A DNA stretch of 55,798 nucleotides, taken from the NCBI GenBank assembly GCA_052387955.1, contig JBQTIQ010000005.1:1-55798 (forward strand), given 5' to 3'. The translations under genes were made by a program, and so were the position numbers. Under the pieces are notes generated by a model. It did no database searches. It saw only the letters and a list, made by a program, of their open reading frames with translations, and had not been told where the DNA came from. The stretch is from JBQTIQ01 sp052387955. GTDB taxonomy: Bacteria > Actinomycetota > Acidimicrobiia > Acidimicrobiales > JACDCH01. Positions 20,091 through 29,697 of this stretch are shown piece after piece (position 1 is the stretch's first letter; every line of letters starts with the position of its first letter).

Positions 20091-23000
20091 GCAACCGAGA
20101 CCGAGTCGGACGCGCCTTCGAGCTGCTCGCGGCCGGACTCGGCCCCTACGTCGATCGGCGCATGGGAGCGGGGCCCGGTGCCGGTACGGAATGGCTCGCT
20201 GCTTTCGCATCGGCAGCCCGCCCACCGATCCCGGGCCCGGCCGCGCTGACCGACCCCGCCCTGCAACTGCGGGTCATGGCCGACGCATGGGACGCCTCCT
20301 TCCGGGCCGAGCTGACGCGAGCCGACCGCAACATCGTCTTCGAGCTGCGCGACGTCCGGAACCGCTGGGCCCACAACGACGCCTTCACGGCCGACGATGC
20401 CTACCGAGCCCTCGACTCGATCGAACGGCTGCTCGTGTCCGTCGACGCCTCCGAGGCCACCGACGTCGGGCGGTCGAAGGAAGATCTCATGCGCCTGCGG
20501 TTCGAGGCCCAAGCCCGCAAGGCAGTCCCGGCCACCGAGGTGCTGGTCTCGGAGCCAGCCGCCGGCCTCAAGCCGTGGCGAGACGTCATCCAGCCCCATG
20601 ACGACGTCGCCCGCGGGCGCTTCGCCCTGGCCGAGTTCGCCGCCGACCTCCACCAGGTGGCGCAAGGTCCCAGTGGCCATCTCGACACCGGCCACGACGA
20701 GGGATCGTCCGAGTACACCGATCCGATCGCCTTCTTCGAGCGGACCTTCCTCACCGAGGGGCTGCGGCGGCTGCTCGCCGAGGCCGTCAGCCGCGTCGCG
20801 GGCGACTCCGGCTCGCCCGTCGTCGACCTCCAGACCAGCTTCGGCGGTGGCAAGACGCACTCGATGATCGCCTTGTACCACCTGCTGTCCGGGACGCCGC
20901 TCGACCGGTTCCCCCAGGAGGTCCAGGATCTCGTGCGGGCCACCGGTGCCACCGCGGTCCTATCGGTTCGGCGGGCAGTACTCGTGGGGACGGAGCTGCG
21001 GCCGGGCCAGGAGACCGTCAAGCCCGACGGCGCCAAGGTAGGCACCCTCTGGGGCGAGCTCGCCTGGCAGCTGGGCGGAGCCGACGGGTTCGCTCTCGTC
21101 GCCGAGGCCGACCGCACTCGGACCAACCCAGGCGGCGCCCTGCGCGACCTGTTCCGGCGATTCTCACCGTGCCTTGTGCTCATCGACGAGTGGGTCGCGT
21201 ACGCCCGAGGGCTCTACGCCGACGACACCCTGCGCGGCGGGACCTTCGACACGCACTTCACGTTCGCCCAGGCCCTGACCGAGGCGGCCCGGTCGACTCC
21301 GGGCACGTTGCTGGTGGTGTCCATTCCGGCGTCGGAGTCACCCGACGGGACGCCTATCGGCTCCGAGCACGAGGTCGGCGGCGCGGGCGGCCGGGAGGCC
21401 CTGCGCCGACTGCGGGTGGTCGTGGGGCGGATGGAGTCGTCGTGGCGCCCGGCCACCGCCGAGGAGAGCTTCGAGATCGTGCGGCGGCGCCTGTTCCAGC
21501 CGGTCGACCCGACGCGACTGCCTGATCGGGACGCGACAGCGCGCGTCTTCGGCGAGCTCTACCGATCGCAAGCCGGCGAGTTCCCGCCGGAGACAAGGGA
21601 ACGGGCCTACGAGGAGCGGATCAAGCAGGCGTACCCGGTCCACCCAGAGCTGTTCGCCCGGCTCTACGAAGACTGGTCGACGCTCGAGCGCTTCCAGCGC
21701 ACGCGTGGCGTCCTACGCCTCATGGCCACGGTGGTCCATGCCCTGTGGGCCGCGGGCGACCAGTCGCCGGTCATCCTCCCTGCGACGGTGCCCCTGAGCG
21801 ACGCCACGGTCGTGGCCGAGCTCACCCGCAACCTCGATGACTCATGGAAGCCGATCATCGACGCTGACGTCGACGGGCCGACGTCGCTACCGCGGTCGCT
21901 CGACGTCGAGATAAAGAACCTCGGCCGGTACTCGGCCGCGCGTCGCGTGGCGCGCACCGTCTTCCTCGGCTCTGCCCCCCTCGCGGGCACGCCGAACCAG
22001 GGTCTCGACGCCGCGAGAGTCCGGCTCGGCTGCGCCCTGCCCGGGGAGACGGTCGCGATCTACGCCGACGCCCTCAACCGGCTCGCCGACCGAGGCACGT
22101 ACTTCTTCGTGGGCGGTGGCCGCTACTGGTACGGGACTCAGGCGGGTGTCACCCGGGTCGCTCGGGACCGGGCCGAGCGCCTGCTCGCCGGCAACCGCCA
22201 CGACGTCCGCGACGAGATCGTCGAGCTTCTGGGCCAGCCCGGCACTCTCGGGTCGATCGATCCGTTCACCGCTGTCCACCCGGCTCCATCCAGCCCGGCA
22301 GAGGTAGCCGATGTGGCCTCGGCCCGGCTCGTGATCCTGCGTCCCGAAACCGCCCATGTCGCCCGATCGGAGGAGTCGGTAGCGCTCAGAGAAGCGACAT
22401 CGATCCTCGACTCCCGGGGCACTGGGCCGAGAGAACATCGCAACATGCTGGTGTTCCTGGCCGCCGACCAGCGCAGCATGGATGATCTCGAGCAAGCGGT
22501 CGCTGACGCCCAGGCATGGCGGTCGGTCGAGCGTGATGCTGGCCCCCTGGGGCTCGATGCGCACCAACAGGCCCAGGCCCAGGAGCGACGCGAGGACGCC
22601 GAACGGACGGTCGGCCTGCGTTTGGCGGGTTCATACCAGTGGCTGCTCGTCCCTCGGCAGCCGGAGTCGACCGGGCCGATCGAGTGGGAGGTCACCAAGG
22701 CTGACGGCGCCGGCGGTCTGGCCGCCCGAGCCGCCGAACGGCTGAGGTTCAACGGGCTCCTGTACCAGCGCTACCCGCACGAGCTGCTCCATGCGCAGCT
22801 CATCGGGCCCTTGGCACCGCTGTGGGAGACGACGGGGCACGTCACCGTCGACGAGATCTGGAATGCGTACTCCCGCTACCTGTACCTGGACCGGCTGAAG
22901 GACGCGGCGACGCTCTGTGCGACCGCCGAGGTCGCACCCAACAGCACCACCTGGGCCACCGAGGGTGTCGCCGTGGCGGAGTCCTTCGACGCCACGACCG

Positions 23001-23455
23001 GCCGCTACGTCGGCCTGGTGGCCGGGGCGATGGCGGAGTCGGTTCGAGGGTCGACCCTGCTGGTAAGGGCTGATCTGGCCGAAGCACAGCAAACGGCCGA
23101 TGCCGCCGAGCTTCGCGAGCGCGGCGCGTCGGACGGGAGCGACGCGGGCACGTCCCCTGCCATCGGCAGTCAGGAACACTCCGGGGGCGAGCTGGTGGCC
23201 GGCCGTCCGGCGCCGGTTGTCGCCCGCCGCTTCTACGCCACGATCGTCGTCGATGCGGCGCGCCTTCCGATGGAGGCGGCCCGGATCAACACGGAGGTGT
23301 TGGCCCACCTCAACGCCCTCGACGGGGCCGAGATGGAGATCACCGTCGAGGTCCGAGCCACGCGCCAAGAAGGTTTCCCCGACGAGACGGTCCGCCTCGT
23401 AGGCGAGAACGCAACCGCCCTGCGCTTCCGCGATCACGGGTTCGAGTCGAGCTGA
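20081..23455 (+). CDS. DUF499 ATPase with N-terminal Swt1-type HEPN domain
   Basis: 1124 aa from ATG20081. Residues 7-120 look like a Swt1-family HEPN domain with the RNase motif RNRWAH (93-98, R-x4-H) followed by DDAYRALDSIERLL. The ATPase domain has Walker A SFGGGKTHS (about 252-260), the family motif of DUF499 (COG1483). LVLIDEWVAYAR (about 365-376) is the Walker B. The long C-terminal region includes KDAATLCA and a final beta-rich segment (about 1040-1124). DUF499 proteins occur with DUF1156 methylases and SNF2 helicases in predicted defence systems, and their biochemical role is not settled. It is the last gene of the operon. Confidence 0.87.
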   Translation: MAVSNRDRVGRAFELLAAGLGPYVDRRMGAGPGAGTEWLAAFASAARPPIPGPAALTDPALQLRVMADAWDASFRAELTRADRNIVFELRDVRNRWAHNDAFTADDAYRALDSIERLLVSVDASEATDVGRSKEDLMRLRFEAQARKAVPATEVLVSEPAAGLKPWRDVIQPHDDVARGRFALAEFAADLHQVAQGPSGHLDTGHDEGSSEYTDPIAFFERTFLTEGLRRLLAEAVSRVAGDSGSPVVDLQTSFGGGKTHSMIALYHLLSGTPLDRFPQEVQDLVRATGATAVLSVRRAVLVGTELRPGQETVKPDGAKVGTLWGELAWQLGGADGFALVAEADRTRTNPGGALRDLFRRFSPCLVLIDEWVAYARGLYADDTLRGGTFDTHFTFAQALTEAARSTPGTLLVVSIPASESPDGTPIGSEHEVGGAGGREALRRLRVVVGRMESSWRPATAEESFEIVRRRLFQPVDPTRLPDRDATARVFGELYRSQAGEFPPETRERAYEERIKQAYPVHPELFARLYEDWSTLERFQRTRGVLRLMATVVHALWAAGDQSPVILPATVPLSDATVVAELTRNLDDSWKPIIDADVDGPTSLPRSLDVEIKNLGRYSAARRVARTVFLGSAPLAGTPNQGLDAARVRLGCALPGETVAIYADALNRLADRGTYFFVGGGRYWYGTQAGVTRVARDRAERLLAGNRHDVRDEIVELLGQPGTLGSIDPFTAVHPAPSSPAEVADVASARLVILRPETAHVARSEESVALREATSILDSRGTGPREHRNMLVFLAADQRSMDDLEQAVADAQAWRSVERDAGPLGLDAHQQAQAQERREDAERTVGLRLAGSYQWLLVPRQPESTGPIEWEVTKADGAGGLAARAAERLRFNGLLYQRYPHELLHAQLIGPLAPLWETTGHVTVDEIWNAYSRYLYLDRLKDAATLCATAEVAPNSTTWATEGVAVAESFDATTGRYVGLVAGAMAESVRGSTLLVRADLAEAQQTADAAELRERGASDGSDAGTSPAIGSQEHSGGELVAGRPAPVVARRFYATIVVDAARLPMEAARINTEVLAHLNALDGAEMEITVEVRATRQEGFPDETVRLVGENATALRFRDHGFESS

Positions 23456-23481
23456 CCAGGTTCGGCACCGACGTCGTCCGG

Positions 23482-23679
23482 TCACGATCCGAGGCCGAGG
23501 TCGAGGTCGACGCTGCGGTCACGGGCGGGGCGGGTATGCGCCCGTTCTGTGAACTGCTCGAGCCGCTCCTGGATGCGGGCGGCGCTCCCCTCGTGCTCGG
23601 TGCGGTCGGCATGGCCTCGGGCGTCCCCGACCTCGATGGCGTAGGGATGAGCCTCAACGACTGCCGCCTCGAACTGCAC
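23482..23679 (-). CDS. Possible small acidic protein
   Basis: 65 aa from GTG23679. The sequence is protein-like: QFEAAVVEAHPYAIEVGDA, then a charged helix IQERLEQFTERAH and an acidic tail DLDLGLGS. I recognise no family. It lies head-on to the DUF499 gene, 26 bp from its stop, in the damaged zone at the right edge of the defence operon. It may be a small real gene or the C-terminal remnant of a larger one. Confidence 0.35.
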   Translation of the reverse strand: MQFEAAVVEAHPYAIEVGDARGHADRTEHEGSAARIQERLEQFTERAHTRPARDRSVDLDLGLGS

Positions 23680-23810
23680 CTTGCCGGCTCTTCCCGTTGG
23701 AGTGGGGAGCGGCGGTGAGGTGAGGTGGCGCGGGAGGGGTACACTGCGCTGGGCAGGGGTCCCGTCACCGTCACGGCTGTCTGAGGGCCGCAACGACGAG
23801 GAGACCCCGC

Positions 23811-23941
23811 GTGAGCGACGGTACCGGTCTGGCTGAGGCCCTCGTGGGATTTGACGGTTTCCGTGTCCTGGACGTCGTCGAGGGCTCCGAGGAGCTGGTC
23901 ATCACGATCGAGACGACTGCCGAAGTCGCTGGCTGCTCGAG
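23811..23941 (+). pseudogene. ISL3-family transposase, N-terminal remnant
   Basis: GTG23811 opens a frame reading about 43 residues typical of ISL3 transposases: GFDGFRVLDVVEGSEELV, then ETTAEVAGCS just before the first zinc-finger cysteine pair. The match stops abruptly at about 23941. The frame continues into unrelated sequence, so roughly 90 percent of the gene is missing. An AAGGAG-like site (GACGAGGAGACC) precedes the start. I could not define an IS terminal repeat. Confidence 0.6.
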
Positions 23942-24001
23942 AAATAGTCAAGACCTGTGGATTGGTTGGGGCGCGGCGTCCCTGCAGGTAGCAGTGGTTG
24001 G

Positions 24002-24206
24002 TCACTTCCTCTGGTTCGGCGTCTTGGTCGGCGGCTTGGCGAACTGGGCCGGGTTCAGCAGGTCGGTGATCGCCACTGGCTCGTCGCAGCATGGGCAGAG
24101 GCCGCCGGGGCCGGGCCGGCGGCACCATGTGTTGCACTCGTCGCAGCGCTGCTCGCCGAGGTAGCGGGCGTCGCAAGCCGGGCACGCGTACACGGTCCCC
24201 CACGCC
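24002..24206 (-). pseudogene. Zinc-ribbon C-terminal remnant of an unidentified gene
   Basis: Reading leftward, about 67 codons end in a normal stop at 24002. They encode two zinc-knuckle pairs (ACPACDARYLGEQRCDEC and CPCCDEP) and a basic tail. The upstream continuation past about 24207 loses protein character and runs antisense to another remnant. I judge it the 3' end of a truncated gene, possibly from a mobile element, but I cannot name the family. Confidence 0.5.
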
Positions 24207-24356
24207 GCGCCCACGTTCGAGTTCTTCGCCTTCAAGGCCGGCAAGCCCAAGCAGGACCAGTTGCTCGACCTGTGCGACAAGGTCGCCCGGCAGTTCCCCG
24301 TGCTGGCCGGCCCGAACAGCGTGCGGCACTCGATCTCCTTGCTGCCATCGGTCTGA
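24198..24356 (+). pseudogene. C-terminal remnant of an unidentified gene
   Basis: Reading rightward, the last 52 codons before the TGA at 24354-24356 are strongly protein-like: FEFFAFKAGKPKQDQLLDLC, then VARQFPVLAGPNSVRHS. There is no start and no recognisable N-terminal part, because the sequence upstream belongs to the opposite-strand zinc-ribbon remnant. Two unrelated gene ends therefore meet at about 24200, a recombination scar. Function unknown. Confidence 0.45.
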
Positions 24357-24372
24357 GCGACGGCGGCGTCCG

Positions 24373-25341
24373 CTAGAGCCAATCGCGGCGCTTGAAGTTC
24401 CGGTACAGGAGCAAGCAGGTGATGGCCATGAGGCCGAGCGCCGACGGGTAGCCGACGGCCCAGCCGAGTTCGGGCATGTGGTCGAAGTTCATGCCGTAGA
24501 TCCCCGCGATCATCGTCGGGGTCGCGATGATCGCGACCCAGGCCGATATCTTGCGCATGTCCTCGTTCTGGCGCATGCCAACTTGGGCGACGTTGGCGTT
24601 GAGAGCGCTGTCGAGGAGACCGTCGAGCCCGGCAAGATGCTCCGATACGGCCAGCACATGGTCGTGCACATCCCGGAAGTAGTCGGCAGAACGTTCGTCG
24701 ACCGGTTTCACGCCGGCGGCCAGCTCGGCCAGAGGAGCCTCCAAGGGGTCGACGGCGCGGCGGAAATCGAGCACCTCGCGCTTGAGTTTGAAGATGCGCT
24801 CGGCATGGGCCGCGCTCGGGCCGCCGAACACCTGTTGTTCGATCTGGTCGATGTCGTCGTCGAGGCCCCGCATGACGGCGGCGTAGTCGTCGGCGACGCG
24901 GTCGGCGATGGCGTGCAGCACCGAACCCGGGCCCCACTGCATCCGCTCCATGTCGGACTCGACCGTCCGGCGGACGTCGGCCAGCCCCGTCGTCCGACCG
25001 TGCCTGACCGTGACCACGAAGTCCGCTCCGAGGAAAACCATGATCTGGCCGACCTCGACGACCTCGTCATGATCGACGTAGCGGACGGGCTTGAGCACCA
25101 TGAACAGGCTATCGCCGTAGCGTTCGAGCTTTGGGCGCTGATGGGCGTGGATCGCGTCTTCTACGGCGAGGGGGTGCAGGTCGAACGCCGACGCGACGCT
25201 GTCGAACTCCTCGGCAGTGGGCTCGCACAGCCCGATCCACACGAACCCGCCACAAGCCCGAGCGCCGGCGAGAGCCGAGTGGACCGTCGGGCGGGTGGCG
25301 ACCCGGCACCCCTTGTCGTAGATGGCGCAGTCGACGATCAC
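24373..25341 (-). CDS. corA: CorA-family magnesium/cobalt transporter
   Basis: 322 aa, the usual size. A long cytoplasmic alpha/beta N-terminal part is followed by a charged helix (about 140-240) and two C-terminal membrane helices. The selectivity motif GMN (283-285) in YGMNFDHMPEL lies between the helices, and the C-terminus is basic (NFKRRDWL), as in CorA pentamers. It would carry divalent cations, chiefly Mg2+, across the inner membrane. It is transcribed towards the remnants at 24.0-24.3 kb and away from the rhodanese gene. Confidence 0.93.
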   Translation of the reverse strand: MIVDCAIYDKGCRVATRPTVHSALAGARACGGFVWIGLCEPTAEEFDSVASAFDLHPLAVEDAIHAHQRPKLERYGDSLFMVLKPVRYVDHDEVVEVGQIMVFLGADFVVTVRHGRTTGLADVRRTVESDMERMQWGPGSVLHAIADRVADDYAAVMRGLDDDIDQIEQQVFGGPSAAHAERIFKLKREVLDFRRAVDPLEAPLAELAAGVKPVDERSADYFRDVHDHVLAVSEHLAGLDGLLDSALNANVAQVGMRQNEDMRKISAWVAIIATPTMIAGIYGMNFDHMPELGWAVGYPSALGLMAITCLLLYRNFKRRDWL

Positions 25342-25653
25342 CGCCCCAGTCTTGCCACTGGTACGGATCGGCGCCCGGGACTGATCGAATCGGGACAGAC
25401 GCGTCGCGGCTGGCGCTGCTCCGCCGGCACCGGCTGGCCGCGGTTCACCCTGGCGGTGGCGGCGCCTTCCTCACCGGCGGCGACAACGCGGTCCCAGCTC
25501 GGTTCGCTCGCCGGGCGCCGGCGACGGCTGGTCGTCGCGGGCCAAGGGCCGGCCCCGCGCAAGGGCCGGCTCGGCGACGTCTTCGGTGAGGGCTGTTAGC
25601 GTCCCGGCGTCCCGAAGGGATGGGGCTGCGGGAATCGACGGCGAGGGGTTGGC
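25342..25653. other. Divergent intergenic region, no gene seen
   Basis: This 312-bp gap separates the starts of corA (leftward) and the sulfurtransferase (rightward), so it should hold promoters for both. I see no convincing ORF, RNA gene, repeat or clear -35/-10 pair. CGAGGGG about 8 bases before ATG25654 can serve as the sulfurtransferase ribosome site. Confidence 0.5.
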
Positions 25654-26529
25654 ATGGAGCGCCTGGTCAGCACCGAGTGGTTGGCGAACGAGCTGGGCGC
25701 CCCCGACCTGCGGGTGCTCGACGCCCGGGTCGTGTTCCGCTACCTCGACGACGGCAGCGGCTTCGAGCTGAGCAGCGGCCGCGGCCTGTGGGAAGCGGGG
25801 CACATCCCGACGGCCGCGCACGTCGACGTTCCCGGTGACCTGTCCGATCCGGCGGCAGCCGTGCGGCTCATGCTGGCGCCAGCCGAGCGCTTCGCCGCAG
25901 CCATGGAGCGGGCCGGCGTGGGCGAGGGCACGCGGGCCGTCTCGTACGACAGCCACAAGCACATGTGGGCGGCCCGCCTGTGGTGGATGCTGCGGGCGTA
26001 CGGGTTCGACGACGCCGCCGTCCTCGACGGCGGTTGGGACATGTGGGCTGCCGAGGACCGGGCGGTCACGACCACCGTGGAGGTGCCGGCGCCGGCCCGG
26101 TTCGTGGCCCGTCCCCGGCCGGGGGTGTTCGTCACCAAGGAGGACGTGCTGGCCGCCACTGGCGACCCGGGCACGGTGATCGTCGATGCCCTGTCGCCCG
26201 AGCAGTACCGGGGCGAACGTCAGGACTATGCCCGGTCCGGCCACATCACCGGCGCCTGCAACGTGCCGATGGCGTCGCTCGTCGATGCCGAGACGGGCCG
26301 CTACCTCTCTGGCGACCGGCTGGAGGCGGCGCTGCGCCCGGCGCTCGAAGCCAGCCCCCGGCAGGTGATCACCTACTGCGGCGGTGGGGTCGCCGCCGCT
26401 TCCGACGCCTTAGCGCTGACCATGCTCGGCCTCGACAACGTCGCCGTCTACGACGGGTCGCTGTTGGAGTGGAGCTCCGACCCGTCGCTGCCGATGACGA
26501 CCGACGAGAGCGAGGCGCCGGCCCGCTGA
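25654..26529 (+). CDS. Tandem-rhodanese sulfurtransferase
   Basis: 291 aa with two rhodanese domains, the layout of thiosulfate/3-mercaptopyruvate sulfurtransferases. The N-terminal domain (about 5-140) has VSYDSHKHMWAARLWWML and lacks the catalytic cysteine, as is normal. The C-terminal domain (about 155-280) carries Cys242 in the loop CGGGVAAA, the sulfur-accepting site. The loop is closer to the mercaptopyruvate-type pattern than to the CRxGxR thiosulfate type, so substrate preference is uncertain. It is cytoplasmic and appears to be a single-gene transcription unit. Confidence 0.9.
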   Translation: MERLVSTEWLANELGAPDLRVLDARVVFRYLDDGSGFELSSGRGLWEAGHIPTAAHVDVPGDLSDPAAAVRLMLAPAERFAAAMERAGVGEGTRAVSYDSHKHMWAARLWWMLRAYGFDDAAVLDGGWDMWAAEDRAVTTTVEVPAPARFVARPRPGVFVTKEDVLAATGDPGTVIVDALSPEQYRGERQDYARSGHITGACNVPMASLVDAETGRYLSGDRLEAALRPALEASPRQVITYCGGGVAAASDALALTMLGLDNVAVYDGSLLEWSSDPSLPMTTDESEAPAR

Positions 26530-26630
26530 GGCGTCTGGGACGACCCCGCGGTCCTTCTCGACGAGAGCTCGAGACCGCCGGTCGAAGGGGGATCTTCTCG
26601 ACGGGTGCTCGTCGCCTCTGATCCTCGGCG

Positions 26631-29204
26631 TTACGCCGCGTGCTCGCTACGCGACCGCCGCCGGCGGACGAGGGCGAGGGCGAGGGCGGTACCGGCGCCG
26701 GCCAGGGTGGCGACTGTCGTCCCGGCCGGCACGAGCCACGGGGCCGTGTCCTCGTCGCCGGGCACCGTCCGGGTGAACATGTAGGTGCCGGATCCGATCC
26801 GGTAGCTCGCGTAGCGGCGGTCGGTCCCGTTCGGGACCGCCCCTTCGGGAGCCAGCACCCGTGAGCGGTCGAGCCCGGCGAGGGGCACGTCGACCTGGGC
26901 GGTGGCATTGGGCGGGATCACGACGAAGAGCTCGAACGAGCCGCCCCGCAGGCGCCAGTCGGCCGAGACGACGCCCCGCACGGTGGCGATCGACGCCTCG
27001 ACGTGGCCGAGGCCGGCCGGCACTGCGGGCCGCACCCGGACCTCGGCGAACCCGGGTGCCAGGGGCGTGATGCCGGCGAAGGTGGTGTACAGGGACGCGT
27101 CGACGCCGGTGAACAAGGCGTGGTCGTGGGTCTGCATAGCCGACTGATAGGGCCAGGCCTCCCACATGGTGGTGGCGCCGAGGGTCACCTGGTGACCGAA
27201 GCCCGGGTACGTGTCCTGGCGGAGGCCGGCAAGGGCGGCGTCGGGATTGCCGGCATCGGCGAGGACGTCGAGCAGGTACCGGGTGCCGAATATGCCGGTG
27301 TCGAAGTGCTCGGTGTCGCGTCCTACGACGGTGTCGACCAGCTGGGACCGCACCGAGTCGAGGCGGGCCTGAGGGACGAGACCGACGGCGAGCGGCAGCA
27401 CGCTGGTCACCTGGCGCCCGCCGCCTTAGCCGTTGTCGTCGGGCCAGATCCCGCCGGAAGCGGTGAGCGCCAACGAGTCGACGTAGGCGGCGAGCGCGGG
27501 GCAGTGGCGTTGGAGCGTGCCGCGGTCGCCATAGTGCTGGTACAAAGCCCAGGCCAGGAACACTGGGGTGCCGTTCATGTCCGGGCTGGCGGCGGTCGTG
27601 AAGTAGCCCACCACGGCCGGCCCGGGACCGGCGAGGTGGTCGAGGTAGGTGCGGTAGGCGGCGTGCATGTCGAAGTTCTGCAGGGCCGCGTCGGCGTAGG
27701 CCTGCACGTCCATGGCCGCCGGCGTGCGCTCGTCGCGCACCGGCGTGTCGGTGGGGATCGACATCGTGTTGTTGAGCATCGTGCGCTGGGCGTTGGCGTG
27801 GATGCGGTCGACCATCGGGTCCGAGGAACGGAAGATGCCCACCGGGCCGACATCGGCATGGACGACCCGCCCGTCGAGGCTGTCGAGGGTCGGCGTGCCC
27901 GGGAAGCCGGTGACGGCCACGTACCGGAAGCCGTGGTACGTGAAGCGGGGTTCGTAGGTCGTGCCGGCCTCGGGGCCCAGTACGACGATGTCGGTGGCTG
28001 CCGCGCCCCGGTTGGTCGCCGGGTCGATCATGCCGCCGGCGCCGAGGTCTTCGGCGTAGTGCATGGCGATCTCGGTACCGGCCGGGCCGGTGGCCCGCAG
28101 CCGGGCCCAGCCGGCGATGTTGGTGCCGAGGTCGAAGACCCACACGCCGGGCATGGGCTGGTCGACGGCGACGGGCCGGATCGTCTCGGTGACCCGGACC
28201 GGGGGCGCGGTGCTCGCCGTCAGTGTCCCGGCGGGGGTGGCGACGGCTTCGACCGGGCGCCAGCCACGGCCCCCGTCTCCTGCGTCGGCCCACCCGGGGT
28301 TCGCCCGGCGCCCGTCGTAGACGTCGCCGGCGTAGATGTCGTTGGCCTCGATGGGGCTGTGCGACCACGTCCAGGTGCCGTCGGTGACGACGTCGGCCGT
28401 GGTGCCGTCGCGGTAGCGCACGGCCAGCCGCACGATGACCTGCTTGGGCCCGAGCCACCGCCAGCCGAACTGCGAGTAGGCGGTGCCGTAGCCGTTGCCG
28501 AGCCAGGCGCCGATGGCGTTGTCGCCCCGCTGAACGTAGTCGGTGACGTCGTACGTGTCGTACAGCAGGGTCTGGTCGTAGGGAGAGTTGGCCGGCGCCA
28601 GTTGGCGGTCGTCGACCTTGCGGCCGTTGAGGTGCAACTCGTACCAGCCGAGGCCGAATGCATAGGCCCGGGCCGACGCGACGGGACGGTCGAGGGCGAA
28701 CTCCTTGCGCAACTGCGGGGCACTCGACGGCTGGTCCGTGGTGATCCAACCGGCGCCGGCCCAGTTGGTGCCCGGGCTTCTCAATCCCAGCGCTGTCTCC
28801 CACCAGGCCGGTGCGCTCCACGCCGACGGCTGTCCGGCCGCGCCCCAGACGCGGACGTCCCAGTGGTAGCGGGTCGCCGGCCGCAGCGGCGGGCCGCGGT
28901 AGGGCACGTCGACCTGGGCGGCCGACGCCACCACGCCCAGTTCCCACAGCGGCACGCGCTCGTCGTCGGCGCCGGTCAGCGTCCACACCCGCACCTCGTA
29001 GGCCGTCTGGTGCTCGTCGGGCCGGTCCGACCGTAGTTGCCAGCCGAGCCGGGGCACGGGCGAGTCGGTGCCGAGCGGGTTCGTGCGGTAGTCGGTGGTC
29101 AACGCGGTTACCGCGATGCCGGCCACGGCCTCGGCGGTCGGCTCGGCCAGGAGCCCGGCCGTGAAGCACGACACCAGGGCGAGCAGTGCCCCCACGAGGC
29201 GCAC
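26631..29204 (-). pseudogene. GH78 alpha-L-rhamnosidase, split by an in-frame stop and internal deletion
   Basis: The gene begins with a signal peptide (VRLVGALLALVSCFTAGLLA; GTG29204 or a start slightly upstream) and carries GH78 N-terminal beta domains. It then has VRDERTPAAMD, the region of the general acid. It stops at TAA 27426-27428 just after IWPDDNG. The same frame resumes at once with VTSVLPLAVGLVP, the general-base segment TTMWEAW and a C-terminal membrane anchor ending RRRRSRSEHAA. GH78 enzymes normally have about 65-70 residues between these two pieces. The lesion is therefore a deletion plus a nonsense codon. Without readthrough, two incomplete proteins of about 592 and 259 aa could be made. 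Confidence 0.8.
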
Positions 29205-29384
29205 GCGCCGAGCGCGCCCAGAGGTTGGCGCCCTCCCGTGCCCTGTGGTCGCCTCGCCGTTGCGGGACTCCTCGATTCCCAATCCTGCCCCGCCGAGCCG
29301 GCTCGCAGGTCGGCGGGAGGAGCGGGGAGATCCAGTGGCCCGCGAGCCGCTGCCGGCTCCATGGGTGGCCGGCGAGCTACAACA

Positions 29385-29624
29385 ATGGTCATGACCTTCT
29401 CCGAGACCCGGCTCGAGCAGGTGCCCGTGACCACCGACGACGGTGATCACGAGAGGCTGGCCCATGTGGTCGTACCGGCCCGGGCGGTGACCGAGGCCTA
29501 CGTCACCGGCTCTCCCGTGCGGGCGCTGTGCGGCAAGGTGTGGGTCCCTACTCGAGACCCGAAGCGCTACCCGGTGTGCCCGTCGTGCAAGGAGATCGTC
29601 GAGTCGGCCGGGGGCAAGCTGTAG
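29385..29624 (+). CDS. DUF3039 family small protein
   Basis: 79 aa. Conserved features are TTDDGDHERLAHVV, the central LCGKVWVPTRDP and the C-terminal CPSCKEIVES. The three cysteines suggest a small zinc-binding protein. DUF3039 is a widespread actinobacterial family of unknown role, and the length is typical. ATG29385 or ATG29391 can start it; a GGCGAG site lies just upstream. It is divergent from the rhamnosidase pseudogene. Confidence 0.88.
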   Translation: MVMTFSETRLEQVPVTTDDGDHERLAHVVVPARAVTEAYVTGSPVRALCGKVWVPTRDPKRYPVCPSCKEIVESAGGKL

Positions 29625-29697
29625 CGCGCCACGTCGGGTCCAGGTCGGTGTCAGGGTGGCCAGGGCGACACGACCGGACGCCGGCGACGAGACTCCG

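Noticed and set aside
23437..23450. CACGGGTTCGA at the end of the DUF499 gene matches the tRNA-Glu T-arm (11 bases), as if an attachment-site duplicate.
   Set aside because: It is short, lies inside conserved coding sequence and does not extend to the tRNA 3' end. I see no convincing second att site.
26530..26630. Two similar stretches (CTTCTCGACGAGAGCTCG and CTTCTCGACGGGTGCTCG) that might form a terminator after the sulfurtransferase gene.
   Set aside because: Pairing is imperfect and no T run follows on either strand. Not enough to call a terminator.
26647..29169. Very long open frame on the minus strand through the GH78 gene in another register.
   Set aside because: Arg/Pro/Gly-rich shadow of the GH78 reading frame, without domain content. 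The same applies to long frames antisense to the epimerase, the helicase and the DUF2207 gene.
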